In this document: piece after piece, positions 29,801 through 46,665 of the stretch
Position numbering within the stretch: the stretch's first letter is position 1
How the letters are laid out: the number at the start of each line of letters is the position of its first letter
Assembly: GCA_000499405.2 (NCBI GenBank)
Contig: HG738138.1
Location: 9,856,888 to 9,920,887, forward strand
Length of the DNA: 64,000 bases
Direction: 5' to 3'
Source of the DNA: Onchocerca volvulus
Lineage: Eukaryota > Nematoda > Chromadorea > Rhabditida > Onchocercidae
Notes under the pieces: generated by a model
The model's input: only the letters and a program-made list of their open reading frames with translations
Told to the model about the DNA's origin: nothing
Databases searched by the model: none
Program-made: the position numbers and the translations under genes

Positions 29801-32800
29801 TTAATTTGAATTGTCCTTTGATGCCAAATCAATATCCTGCTTTTCAACGACTTCTTCCTTTATTGGTCGGTCGGTTCCTAGTGATGCAATTGAATCACTG
29901 AAGCTCGATTTAGACACAATTCCTGGACTGTCCAAATCGTAGAGATCGACAAAAATTTGTGGTAAACGAATCAGATCTAAGTGTACTCGATACCAGTCAA
30001 GCGCCATTTGATGTCGAACAGCTAAATTATTAATTTCATTACTAGAATTTATTTCCTAATCAATGATCTGAAAACTTGTGCATTTAAAGAAGATATTCTT
30101 TCTTAATCCTGGACCTTTCATTTCCAGAAAAATGAATGGATTCGATAAATTAAGATGAAAAACCAGGAAAAAGCTTCTCTTACTACTTTTTCAACCATCC
30201 TCTTCATCTGTAATTCTCAAAAAACGCAAATTAATGGAAAAAAAAATATACGGTAAAATGAACAGTAAAACGAAGCGAACCAATTGATCGGAGTAGTTCG
30301 CGTTTCACAAGCAGCGAGTGAAACAGCTCATTTTCCGCCGGCCGTTCTGTTGACAATTGTAATTTAAGTGCATACATCACTCTTTCACGTAAAATTAGCA
30401 TTTTGTGAGGTCTTTCCAATTTTGGAATATTGTCTAAAATAGTTGATTTTTCCAAATTATAAACTACTGTTTTCGCTATATTAATTTTATCTTGTGGTAG
30501 GTTAGAATAAGAAGTCGAAAAATTCACTTCCAAAATTCCCTTCATGATTTCCTAAAATGTTCGACTTTGACTTTTGAAAAACTTGAAAGAACGCATCAGT
30601 ATTGACATTGATCAGTTTATGTTGAAAATATAATAAATATTTCGAAAGCTTCAAGAAAATGAACAAATGATTATCAGGATTGGTCAGTCAAGAGCATTTC
30701 GAAAGCATCTAACACCATAAACACTTGAAAAAATAAGTCAGTCAATTTAATAACTTTCAGAAAAAGCACAGTTATAACCAATTAATAAGTATAACAAACC
30801 GAGCAGTCCTGATGATTCTGGTAAAACTCATTAAAACCATAAAAGAACGCGCACTGTTAGAATCAACGAAAAGTTAGTATGTATATATTTGTGGGATTAT
30901 TTTCTTTTAATTATACTCTTTGGAAAATTTACAAAGTTGGTCATAACGGCGGAAGCTCATGTTTTAAATGTATAAAAATGGAAGAGAAGAAACAAATCTT
31001 GAGTGAGTAGAAGGACGGCACAATACAATCCAAGCAGGCATTCGCTAAGTTTATAAGTTGCAAATCGGTCACCAAATTCGAACATTTGTCTAACAAGTAC
31101 CACTCCATAGACAATACTAAGCTGTTCTTGAGAAAAAGTTATTCCGTGAGAAAATGTCAATGTTCCCGTTTTCGAATTCATAGTACGACTAATCCAAACG
31201 AGCCATACTTCAAAGAAAGCAGTCTTGACGGCCAACAGTTGATCCTTGTGAGAGATATTCATAAATCCTACAATTAAGAACGTCAAACAAATACAGACAT
31301 GTTACGAAAACTGCAAAAAGCATTGATATTTCATAAATGCTAGGAAAGTATGAGATAATACACATTATTTAAAAAGACTTAAAAAAAAAACATTGATGAA
31401 GTGCATGAACTGAAGTGAAGAAACTTGTACAAATCTTGAAAATGAACAAAAAAAGATTTCCAAAAATTATGGATTTTGTTTCTAACCTTTGGTAGACATA
31501 AACGTAAGCATTTCGGAATTATATCGAACATGAAATTCTTCTTATTAGGAAAAATGAATCCTGGATAACGGGATATAAAAGGGTAACGTAAAAACAAACC
31601 AGGTATGCGCTTAGCAAACTCAATAAAGCGCCCTAAATCTTCGAACATCGCCTCGTTTATGGAATGCCACAATTGGTGTCGGTTAGCAGAGAGTGATTTA
31701 GTGTTCGGAAGCTGAAATCTTTAGAAGAATTCCGTGGAAATTTAATAAAGTTAGGAAGAAAGCAATATAATATAGGAAATGACTAAAAATATGCTTACTT
31801 TCACAATGGTAGCTAGCACAAATTTCACGAAAAAATAAAAACATACATGATGTGCCACTCGAGGCTCTAGATCTTTCAAATTAGTACTCATGTAATTGCA
31901 ACAAGTCATATGCGCGTCAGTCACACTTTCTATAAAACTTCGCAAACGTGCATTTGCAATATTCGCAACTTCATAATGTGTAAGTTTCGATGTTTCTTCC
32001 CATGATGGCACATTTTCATTATCAACTTCATCTCCCTTCCGTCGTGGTGTTCGTCCATAACGCACTGCTTAAAAGATTCAACTGAAACTAATCGTTCGGT
32101 TCCGATTAAAACTGTGATAAATCTGTTACTGTGTGGATAACTTTCAGTTTCAGTTCTTCAATATAAATACAAATATAGCAACTGTTCTTTAATGTAATAA
32201 TGAACACAGTTAGTCCATAATTTTGTTCACACTTAGGGAATAAGTCATTCATATTCATTCTTCCAATTTGTTGCTCAAAAGGGCTACAATTTAAAAGGAA
32301 AGGAACATACAGTCACGAGACATTCCAACAGCAAGGCATTTCCTAAATCGGCAGAACTGACATCGGTTTCTGTTTAAACGATGTATGTGACACTTTCCAT
32401 CTCGCAGACACCGATATTCCATTTGTTTTTGAATGCTGCGTCGGAAGAATCCCTAAACGAAACCAACTAGTTCCAGTTCCAAACAAATTGCTGATCAATA
32501 TTAACGAATGCATCGCTTTGCATTTTTCCACGTTACGTTTCGTACTGAGAACAAAGAGAAAAATCTTAATGTTTTATTTATAAAACAATAATTAAATAGT
32601 GTTCGATCAAATATTTCTTCCGACCCGCTTCTCATGCTTATTTGACTTAAGACAGTGCGCAATGTGTCTTGCAGTGTCTACAGAAAATAGCGCGAGATTA
32701 ATACATTATTTTAAGTTATACATTTCATAGCAAACACATGATCATTGTCTAGTTACTGTATGGGGAAGATAAGGAAGATTTTAACGATAGAAAATGATGG

Positions 32801-35366
32801 AAACTTGTCTCAAAAGATTGAGAACAGCGATTAAAATTAGGACATAACTACCTTCCAAAACAAATACGGTAACTGCAAAGCATTAGAGAATTTCAGTAGT
32901 TGGTTACAGTAAAAAAAGACAGCTGACAAAATAAAACCGGATAGCCTATAGTGCGTAACCTCCTCTAGTCGAATCCTTAATACTTTTCTCAATATCTTTT
33001 TATCCATTCAGATGCTCACAAGATCAAAATATAGCAAGCTAATCAATCCTACATCAACATTCTCTTACAAATTATTAATTACAATGTATACCTTAACGAC
33101 GGATGCAGTTGATAAGAGCTTCCATACTGTCCCTATTGGAATGTGCCAAGTTTTCTGCAGAATTTACGAACGAATACGTTGCTACAGTGTATATCTCAGG
33201 GATTTTTAAAAAGTTCACTAGTTTTTGAGTTTGAAATATGCGAGAGAATAAATGTGAGCATTTCTTATGCCTAATCTAATTTTAACAAAATTGATGAAAA
33301 CTAAGAATTAAAAGGAGTTACTTTACATCCTTCGCAGGCTGTAACTCCATAATGAAAACCACTTGATTTATCGCCACACACCTTGCATAATGCTGGCTTA
33401 TTACTTGTCGAACTGTCTGGATAAAGCTCTAAAATCAAGTTTCAGTAGCTGTGGATTTCAGTAGCTTCTTTAAAATTCGGAGCAAGCACTAGTTAAGAGA
33501 GCAACATATTTCAATAAAAATGAACGAAAAATTCTAAACTAAGGTTATACTAACTCGTGCAGTCAATCATCAGCAGTGAATTGAAGGAAACACTTTAATA
33601 AGAACTGGTAAAACAATACAAGTTTTGTTGACCAATATAATGGAACTAGTGTTACGGCAATCTCAAAGTGCGATATGCTGCACTTGATCGTCGAATTATT
33701 CCGGTTATTCATGCAAACATGCATTCCTCAAAACTAAAACTTTGTTAGAATTGTTTCATTTTGTGTGCAAATTCGGAATTCTCTTATTAAAGAATGCGGA
33801 ATATAGCCGGAAATGAATGCAGTATATACTATATGCAGGAAAAGTGAGGATAATAAATTAGAATTTTTCATTTCTAATGAGAATAGCAAGCATTAAAGAA
33901 TTAAAATTTTGTTCACCCTAGCTAAATATTATAAATATGACAAATAATTAAAGAAGTGGAACTGTTTCTTGATGCAGAATGCAAATAAATTTGAAAATTT
34001 CGAAAGGATACATTGCATTTTTCTGCGATTTCATTGCATACTTTTTTATATGTTTGAGATTTATTCAAGCAAATCCAATAAAGCGCCCTAAATCTTCGAA
34101 CATTGCCTCGTTCATGAAATGCCACAATTGATGTCGGTTAGCAGGGTGATTTAGTGTTCGGAAGCTGAAATGTTTGGAAGAATTTCGTGGAAATTTAATA
34201 AAATTGGGAAGAAAGCAATATAACATATATTTTTAAGTTGACTAAAAATGTTTTTACTTTCACAATGGTCGGAAAATTTGCACAATGTAAATTTAACTGA
34301 GATCCATATGAAAGAAGAACAAATCAGAGTTTTATAATAAAAGTGAATCGATGATATGAGTCATATGACGGATTCTTTGCAACAGCTTTAACGAACCTAA
34401 TTGTCCTTCGTAGCATGCGGGTTCTGTTAGACAGTTTTTTGTATTAAAAAACTGTCTAACATTAAATTAGAAAAAAACTAACTTTAAATTAAAAAAACTA
34501 GAAACAATGGAAAAAAAATAAAAATAATGGCTATATACTGATAAGTTCAGATAATTCTGTTTACCACTAATCATGTAAAGACATCTCAAAAAGTTAGAAA
34601 ATGAAAACTAAATTATCATAGCAGTTATATTAATTCCAAGTGCAAAGGATAAAAATATCTAGCTGAATATCGCTTTTAAAATTTTCAAAAAGATAATCAT
34701 GGTTTTGATGGAATTTGTTCAAATTTCAGAAATTGGTCTTCGCTATGAAATACCAAGTGCGGTGCATTTTTTCGTTATTTGTGAATATATGTATGTCGTA
34801 CATTTCGTGTCAGAATTTCCCTTACATGCAGTGCAAAATAAAAGAAAGTAACAATGAGGAATGCACCTATTATTGTAAGGACAAATAATTAAAAATTTTT
34901 TGAAAAGTAGCAAAACAGGCTAACCATCTGTAGCAAGCGCAGCCAAATGTGATTGCGCATTGTTGACTGATTCGTTACCATAATAAGACGTGTCACAGTA
35001 GCGCACTTCAGTGAGGCGCGTTTGATCTGGATACGACGACATCCCATTGTAATTTCCTGATGGAATAAGGTGACCAGTCGTTGAATTTGTTGTTCCATTT
35101 TGCGACATTATTCCAGACGTCGTGTTTGATTGCTGAAAATTGGAAGTTGCCACGTAATTAAGTTGTGGAAAGGTTCCGACTGATCCATTCCAATTGTTCT
35201 GCATGAGATTCATTGCGCGTTGTGATGTTCCGCTGTATGGCGCAGAACCAGTAGTCGGTCCAGAAACTACTGATGTCGATGATCTTCTCGCTGATAAAAA
35301 AACTGACCCTCTCGACACTTCATTCGGGGGTACGGGCTTTCTTGGAGCTGACGCTGTGAAACTCAT
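29801..35366 (-). CDS. E78/SEX-1-group nuclear hormone receptor
   Basis: Exons: 34925-35366 (ATG; Ser/Asn/Gly-rich A/B domain), 33322-33428 and 32311-32452 (DNA-binding domain), 31799-32067 (hinge), 31600-31711, about 31000-31267, 30272-30551, 29801-30021 (ligand-binding domain, TAA). The zinc fingers read [31 protein letters not shown] and [29 protein letters not shown], followed by [10 protein letters not shown], the T/A-box form typical of E78 rather than E75/Rev-erb. The ligand domain shows [27 protein letters not shown] and a terminal AF-2-like [12 protein letters not shown]. The closest nematode relative is probably SEX-1, a nuclear regulator of X-dosage-linked sex determination in C. 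elegans; orthology is inferred. The 3' end of the exon near 31000 could not be fixed, and residues before PKLERPHK may be an insertion. Confidence 0.88.
34075..34265 (-). pseudogene. Dead copy of the receptor's helix-3 exon
   Basis: About 190 bp copy the region 31619-31810 (exon 31600-31711 plus upstream intron and the edge of the next exon). Landmarks shared almost exactly are 'aagcgccctaaatcttcgaa', 'atgccacaattg.tgtcggtt', 'gtgatttagtgttcggaagc' and 'gggaagaaagcaatataa'. In the copy two bases are lost ('aatcaccctgc' for 'aatcactctctgc'), shifting frame, and the reading frame then stops at FIGFA*. It lies in intron 1, upstream of the DNA-binding exons, in the same orientation, and cannot encode a working helix 3. 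Confidence 0.85.
34426..34460. repeat. Perfect 15-bp hairpin
   Basis: 'gttagacagtttttt' and its exact reverse complement are separated by a 5-base loop 'gtatt'. It lies in intron 1 of the nuclear receptor, about 160 bases from the dead exon copy. Confidence 0.9.
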
Positions 35367-36720
35367 CCTTAATAAATAAGCTGATATCGTTTTTTACTTA
35401 ACGAGAGATTAATAATAGTGTCAATTTGAGCGCAGAATGGATGATCAGAATACCGCATTACTGCAGAAAACTAAATTGAATTCTAAATAATAGACAGGAG
35501 GAACAAGGAAATGTTATTGTAGCAAAAGTATTCGCTTATAAGATGACCTATAATAGTTACCCCTTTCGTACAAGTTTCAGAAATATGGAAAAAGCGCTTA
35601 AAAAGAATGAACATTTTCGGTCTAGAAAATCAAGATCATCAATATTCACTAATAGTTCCACCGACTGTCCTAAATTTACCTTTCGTTCTTCTTCCCTGCC
35701 CACTTCTTTCTCGATATCTCTCAAAAATATACAACTGTTGCTTTACTGAATAGATCGGAATTCCAATCGCAAAATACTATCATAATTTCCTTCTCATGAA
35801 CACCACAAATATGGAAAAAACAACTACAGCAAACGAGCAAGTAATAACAATGGACATCTCTAGCCGATGATAAATCGCCAGCCACTAAATAAAACGAAAA
35901 GCTCCTCTTTGATATGTCCACTCTAAGCTGGATCTCTCCTATCCTATCTGTATCAGTCAAGATACAACAGTCATAATCCTCATCGCTCACACAGTTCGCG
36001 TGGTCACCACCTCTCCCTCCATTTCACATTCGCTCACTGTCCGTACCATGAGCATTATTTTATATCATAGTGACCAGTAGTGGTTATTTTACTCAGCATG
36101 TACAAGAGTGACCACGATACAATATAATACAAAGAGAGAGAAAGAGGAAGAGAGAGAGCATCTATGCTGCATAAAGAGAAAGATTGAAAGAATGAGATCG
36201 ACAAGTTAGTGAATGAAGAATGATATGAACATAGGTCAGAGGTCATCAGCTAACGAGAGCTAACGAGACATATGCTAATACTGTTGCCACAATTACATTT
36301 ACTTATGCTGTTGAATGATGATGAAATAAAAAGAGGGGAAAATTTAAAAACTAGGAGTCTTCCAAAGTAAGGCTGCTTCCAAACGAGAGTCTCTTATGAC
36401 TTCCAAAGAGAAGTTCCGAGAGAATGGATTTATATCTCATGACATCTATAAAACCAAAAACTGATAAAATGCTGAAAATACACTTGTCAAAGCAACCAAG
36501 GATTATTGTCCGTAATGTTCCTTAACACAAAATAATACTAATATGTGAAGCCAGAGCTACCGCAGTCATCAGAAAATCTACCAATGAGAAACAAACATCA
36601 CCAATCTAGAGAATCATTCTTAAGAATGTTCCTCCTCTGAATAACTAAAAATTTATCTACAGTTAAAGTAAGAGGACGAATACCTAACCAAGAAAAATTT
36701 GTAAAAAAAAAAAAAAACGA
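35367..36720 (-). promoter_or_regulatory. 5' flank of the nuclear receptor with GA tract
   Basis: No exon supported. A GA-rich tract on the plus strand (about 36132-36160, 'agagagagaaagaggaagag') reads as CT-rich on the receptor's coding strand and lies about 0.8 kb upstream of its ATG. Such GA/CT tracts are common in nematode promoters and 5' leaders, but a function here is inference. Confidence 0.35.
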
Positions 36721-37050
36721 GACCTATGCAAACCCAAAACCTATGTTTGGCTAAACAAAGGAAACAACAAACCACTCAACTAAAAAACTACAAGAAGAAA
36801 AACAACAAACTTGAAAAAAACAATAGATTGAAAACTTTGATGACTAAAACTAGCAACTACAACATTAATAATATTATCAAAAAAACCCCAACTTATTCAA
36901 CGTACACAATTCCATATAAAATAAATGAAAACCAACCAAAATCAAACAAAAAGAAACAAGAAAAGCGCTTAAGAAAACCTATATCTTTCCAAAATATCAT
37001 TCTAAAAAGATTAAACTAAATAAGCACGACATAAAAACGGCAAAAGGAAA
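36690..37050. other. Strand-asymmetric A/C-rich segment
   Basis: For about 350 bases the plus strand is dominated by A and C with few G, unlike flanking DNA. The long open frame over it (36726-37019) is Lys/Asn/Thr/Gln-rich and follows directly from the base composition, so it is not called a gene. Confidence 0.6.
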
Positions 37051-37329
37051 TCCAAAAAAATAAAAACCAATATTCATTATGAATATATTATGATACTTGA
37101 ACGTAGTCGCCGTGAATAGCTAATTTTTTAGCATTGAGTTATAGAAGTTGTTCATGATAAAGAATAATGGTTTTGAGCAATATAAATGGTCGTCATATTT
37201 TTCGCATTCCCGCTATCTGTTCTGTCGTGAAAGTTTTTTTCCTGTCGTGAAAATTTTTTTAATTTGTTGTGTTGTTGTGAAAAAGACAATTCTGTTTGAA
37301 GAAAGTTTTATCGATCGGCAGATCAGTGA

Positions 37330-37620
37330 CTCCTCCTTCATTTTACTAGCAATTATTAGAAAATATCCAAGTAAATTAATCATTGGGTTTATTCCTTCCT
37401 TTGTCGCTCGTGGAGAATACTGCGGATCGGTTGTTGTATCGATCTTGAACAGGAACCCGAACTAACTGCGACTCCAAAATCCAGACCTTTTAAATTCTTT
37501 CCAAATCTTTCTAATCTCCAACGTGTCGCCTCATGATTGGTCGATCTCATTTTGTTTATCTGTTAATCGGAGCGTTTTGGCGGGAAACATGTTTATTTTT
37601 TTGGCGGCAAACATGTTTGT
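37330..37620 (+). repeat. Dispersed repeat, copy 2, with adjoining short direct repeat
   Basis: The first part (about 37340-37455) is related to 15690-15860. It is followed by 'ttggcgggaaacatgttta' and 'ttggcggcaaacatgtttg' (about 37571 and 37601), a short direct repeat 30 bases apart. Possibly a transposon remnant. Confidence 0.5.
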
Positions 37621-39273
37621 TGACTTGTTGGTCCTTTTGAAACTATTTTCGCACTACTTGCCCTTTAACATTGTCTGTTTACAATAATCACAATTTTTCC
37701 GACAAATCTTTTTTTCAGAAGAAATCTATAGAAAAGTTAAAATGAAGTTTTTATAGTTAACTTTACTCTGAACATTTTCTTGATACACTACTGTTACTGA
37801 TGATGTGTATAAAAAAAGACCTTTATTCTCATAACAATTTCATAAATAGCATTTTTAAAGGCATCGATTTAAATATGCTACAGTGGTGATATATTGGATA
37901 AATTCAATTCAACTTATCATCTATAATTAACTTGAAAGTGTTGAGAAAATGGGCAAGTAAATTAAATGATCGTACTGAAACGATACATCGTCATCAAATG
38001 ATATTTGGACAATGACCAAGTTTTGTTACTTCATCCGTTTAGTTTCCCATTGTGTGGTGCAGTTAGTGTTTATCAGAGCTACGATCAACATTTTCATTTT
38101 ACTAGATAAACAACGTTGTATGAACATCCACATTAAGCGGTCATAAAGAAACAGACAAATATTCACTTTTGCTACAATCATCCGTGTACATTGCTTATAA
38201 ATGACTTAATGTTTCTGAATAAACATTAATTTCTATGGAGTGTTTGGTGTTTTCCGAAAGACATCCATTCAGAACAGTGCTAATAATTTTCGTATTAGGT
38301 GGCTTTATAGAATGTTGCGAACTTTGGAAATAGTGTAATAGCAATTCTTCGCTTCCTGAGAATTCTGAAGAGATAATATCGGATTTGCCAAAGTTTAGAA
38401 AAAAAAATAATGACTTGTTCTTTAAACTTTGGCATGTCGATAAAAAAAGTGCTTATTGGCTATGTCAAACAGTGTAATCACCTCCACATCCAAATTAAAT
38501 CCGTGTATTGAACAGTTATTCAGCATGATAAACGAATGATACTGAGGATCAAGCAAGCTGTTCCGAGAATATCAGCTAACGATTTCAAATATGTCTCGAA
38601 TTCATATACAAAACGACCCAAAGTTCGCTTCGATTTTTTTCATCCATTTATCGCTTCATTTAGTGTCATTGTAATCAAAATGAAAAGATTTAAAAAAAAA
38701 AATAAGATCAAAAGAATAAATTTACATAAAGTAATTAATATAAGGTTAAAAGAATAAAATCTATTCTTTGGACCTTATGTAAATTTTTTACCGCCTTTTA
38801 AAAGTTTGAGAGTTGGGTGAAGTAACTGTCTAAAAGCATATGAATGCGATCATATAATCATTTAAGGGTGTTCTTTACTGAATTAGGCAGACCCTGTTGC
38901 AACTAACTATTCTAAAAAGGCAAAAAAAATTGATCAATTTGCGAAATACAACAAATAAAAATATTTTTTATATTCGCCGCCAATTCTATACAATTCGTTC
39001 TTTACAATTTCATGTTAATTACATATAAATAATACAAATAGATAAACATATTTTTCCTATTAATATTTTTATTTCATCTCTCATCTGGAAGAAATTTATA
39101 ATTAACCAGTAAATCAGTTCATTAAGAATTCAAAGGCATGAAACTTCCATTTGCACTTGCTCGATCTATACGAAAGCATATCACATATAAATAAGGAACA
39201 TAACTATCAGTTGATAAAATATTACTCGTAATAAATTAGTTAAGTTCTATTATAATACCATGAAACCAAAACA
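37621..39273. other. Non-coding stretch
   Basis: No supported exon. An imperfect hairpin surrounds 'aagaataaaatctattctt' (about 38747-38769) with outer 'tttacataa' / 'ttatgtaaa' arms. The region just below 39274 is the 3' flank of the transporter gene. Confidence 0.45.
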
Positions 39274-43107
<3,834 letters not shown>

Positions 43108-45253
43108 CCAAGTCCCTTAAAAATCATCAACTCAATCGTCAGAAGAACTGAATTATGCAACGAAGGGACGATAAGACAGACTTTTATCTGTGCTGATCGA
43201 AATCCTCCCAACACTAAACCCAATTACTCCATCCAGTCGATATGTTTTAATTCAAAATCCTTCCAGTATTACAACATATGATACAACTCAAACTTCACTT
43301 TCGATTCTACCGTTACTTCAAGAACTTCATCGGCCTAAGCCACTCACAGCTAAAACAAACCCATCTCCTTCTACTACGTCACTTTCGGCCGTGAGTCGTG
43401 AATTATTAGTCGGTCAATGCACAAATGCGTCTTTCTAATGGACGGAAAGAATGGGCTGAATGTCGTCGATACTTCGCCCGCTGTTTTAAAATACGGAGAG
43501 GAGGGATGTGGCGTAGAGTTTAGTTTATATCGAGTTCATTAAAGGAAGAGACAGGAGAGCTGAGCATTATTAGCTTTTTGTTTCTTTAATTTGGGCTATA
43601 TGGAAAATTTGTAATCATTACCATTTGATAGGTCTTCCTTCTTTTTGCTTTACTCTACACCAGTACCGCTTCATTGGTGTGTTTAACATCGAAAACTGTA
43701 ATTTCTATATTTACAGAAATGATTGAAAAAAAAAAACTATCGTTTGGTAAATCAAACTTTAATCCTATAGCAAACCATTCATTTTTAATTAGTACTAGTA
43801 TTATCGTAAATGATACATTTCCTAAACGAAAATTATCAAACAAGAGGGTGATAATGTGCTATTTCTCGGTATTTTTTTGATCTTTTTGTATGATATTACA
43901 ATGCTGTTGCAGTTGATAAATCCTCACCTTAAGAATCACAGAGGTCATCATTCATCCGTTACCCTTTTTCCTCTGAATACTGTGTCATCATACATCACGA
44001 TGTTCCTACGTAGAGCATGATCGAGCTGAAAGGGATTTGACAGTAAGAGCAATAGAAAGAATATTGCCAATATTCTTAGAACTTCCTTTGGTAAACTGAA
44101 ATTTGTTGACGATTCATTCTCTTAGCCAATAAAGAAAATGAAGTGAACCTGCTTTTTGTTATGCATTCTGCAAGTGATTGCTTAATCAGATGCGTGTTGA
44201 GTAACGATGAAATCATTTCCTCAACTTTGGCTGTAGAAATAAGATAAGAATTCTGCCATACATTCATTAAGAATTATTTCATGAGAAAAAAGTGAATGAT
44301 AACTTGCAGAACGATTTAGCAATCATTTATAAGATAACACACATGGGAAACGTATCAATTTTTTAAAACACCGCTGTATTGTCAATATTGACATCGGAAC
44401 CTTTACGTTGCTGTATTTCTATGACACACGAATAAAACAAAAACATGTTCACGACTACAGAAAAAAAGTAAATTTGGGTGAAATACATGGTCTTTAATTC
44501 ATTAGCAATTGACGAGAAATGACATCAGACACTGCAGGTTGTATGTAACACAAAAATGACGATTACTTCCCCAAACTCATAAAAATTAATGCAGGCCGCT
44601 GGTCCTACATACTGGATTTTAACATCTGTACGGTATGTGAAATCTGTAAGTCTTAAAAACTTTAAAAAAAAAAAAAAATTTAAAACGGATGAAAAGAAAA
44701 ATAAATAAATAAGTGGAGGCAATATATTAAGAAAAATTTATTCAAAAAAAAAAAATTAGTTTATTCATTTCTTTAATTTTTTAAGTCATATATTCTAGAG
44801 CAGTATTTCTTCATCCATCGCTTCCCCTAGAATTGTCGAATTGTATTTTCGACAAGCCATTTTGGTATTATTTTCAAACCTTTTTCTAAGATAAAGTTTG
44901 AGGAATCAATATTCCATAATTTCCATTCGCTGATCAAATTCTGATTTTTGACGAGGAAAATAATTATAATTATTTTGACATAACACAAAAAGTGCTTGTT
45001 TCTGAATTAATTCAGGAGTCCATAGCACCTTGAAAGAAGAGATTTGCAAGCTGTCTTGGCAACCATGTCAGACATTGTAACTTCAGATTTGTTCATTGCT
45101 ACAGATATAGAAAGAAAGCATAGACGAACAAATTATGCAAATTAGTTCTGGTACCATTTCCAGCTTCTTAGATATAAAAATTATCCTTTTTCTCACAATT
45201 AATTTGGATTGCTGGAAGATCATTTATCAGTCGCAGTTGCTATTGCTTTTATA
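43108..45253. other. Divergent intergenic region between transporter and CFIm25-like gene
   Basis: The transporter reads left and the next gene reads right, so this 2.1 kb should hold both promoters. A moderately GC-richer stretch at 43190-43510 lies next to the transporter start. An open frame there (43190-43438, Ser/Thr/Pro-rich) has no splice context or homology I recognise and is not called. Confidence 0.4.
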
Positions 45254-46665
45254 ATGACTACAACGATGTTTTATCCAGGCGAATCGCAATTATCGTGCAA
45301 ACGTGAACACCAAAGCGTCAGTAGTGTTATTAGATTGTAAGTTGACGATAGTAATTCATCAATACATTATTATGGTTCTTCTCATTAACCAGAATTATAG
45401 TCAAGTAGTTATTTTTCCTAAAGAAGAAACAAATGCAGAGTAATGATAACTTCACAACTCCTTTTCTTACGCTAAATACACTAGCGACATATATATTTCA
45501 GGTATCCTTTGAAAAATTACTGTGTACGAAATAATGATTATAAGGATCCTCCACGATTATCAGAATATAAGCAATTTTTGAAATTGCGAGAAGAGTATGA
45601 AAGTAATGGCATGATTCGCACAGTGAAGGCAGTTCTACTATGCTACCAACATTCTATTATTCACGTGTTGCTCTTAAAAAATGGAAATGGTCCAATGTCA
45701 TCAAAGTTGTACGTTTTTCTTTTTCCGACAGAAATATGGGCTTTCATTCAATAAATAACTATCAATTCAAAAAATTAATTCAACAAAATTCACAAATATT
45801 GTGTTAACTTATAGACCGGGAGGGAGGCTGAAGAGCGATGAAGATGAAACTGCTGGAATGAAACGAGTTATGACTCAGGTACAGTTAAATTTATTTGCCA
45901 CTCAGGCTTTAGTACGCCGTAGCAAATACTCTATTCAGTTGACATATCTAGTTTTCCAGATTATGGAGTCTGAAAATGATGTAGATTCAATTTGCAAAAT
46001 ACAACACGTCGCGAATTGGTGGCGTCCCAACTTTGAAGCACCCATTGTAAGTCATTTTCCGAGAACTTATGTCTTAAAAAAACAGTGAATGGAATTTGAA
46101 ATAAAATCTATCATTATGAATGCTACTGGGTCGTCGATCCTTTTTTTTTCTTTGTATTCAGTACCACAGTCTTCTTCCCAGAGCTATAGTTCAATAGTCA
46201 ATATTTTAGATGTATCCAATTTTTAGGCCCTTTCGCTTCAATAATAAACTTCTGATGCAGAAAACTATTTCTGAGAAAGTTCGCTGATGTGATAAAAAGC
46301 TCAATGTAAGTAACAGCTTTAAACGCTCCTGTTTAGTATCCCTATATTCCTTCACATATTACGAAACCAAAAGAGGTAATAAAAATCTTCTCCGTGGAGC
46401 TTCCTAAGCGAGCAATGATCACAATTGCGAAGAATAATACACTAGTGGCTGCTCCTCTTTTTGAAATCTATCGAAATGTTGGTCAATATGGACCTATCAT
46501 TGCATATCTACCGCATGTTCTTGGCCGGTTAGTTCTTCCTTCTCAGTTTCTTCTCTTTAGCAAGTTGAATTGAATGTTGGAACGAATTGACAGATTTGAT
46601 AAAATGTTAATAATAAGTTCTTAAAATGTTGCAATTTCAGATTTAATTATTTCTACAATCTTTGA
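45254..46665 (+). CDS. Divergent CFIm25 (NUDT21/CPSF5)-like protein
   Basis: Six exons: 45254-45336, 45502-45708, 45815-45878, 45960-46046, 46337-46527 and 46641-46665, giving 218 residues. The pre-mRNA 3'-end cleavage factor CFIm25 binds UGUA through a catalytically dead Nudix fold. Family landmarks in order are [104 protein letters not shown] and terminal FNYFYNL. CFIm25 is one of the most conserved animal proteins, yet large parts here (residues 1-70 and the segment after the Nudix-like helix) differ freely, so this is probably a paralogue rather than the main gene. The last exon adds only eight residues. All splice phases fit, so the gene looks intact. Confidence 0.85.

Noticed and set aside
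36726..37019. 97-codon Lys/Asn-rich open frame
   Set aside because: Explained by A/C-biased composition; no splice context or domain.
46528..46580. Read-through end of the CFIm25-like exon 5 (RLVLPSQFLLF...)
   Set aside because: Splicing at 46527 to 46641 gives the family-typical terminal FNYFYNL, so the read-through is intron.
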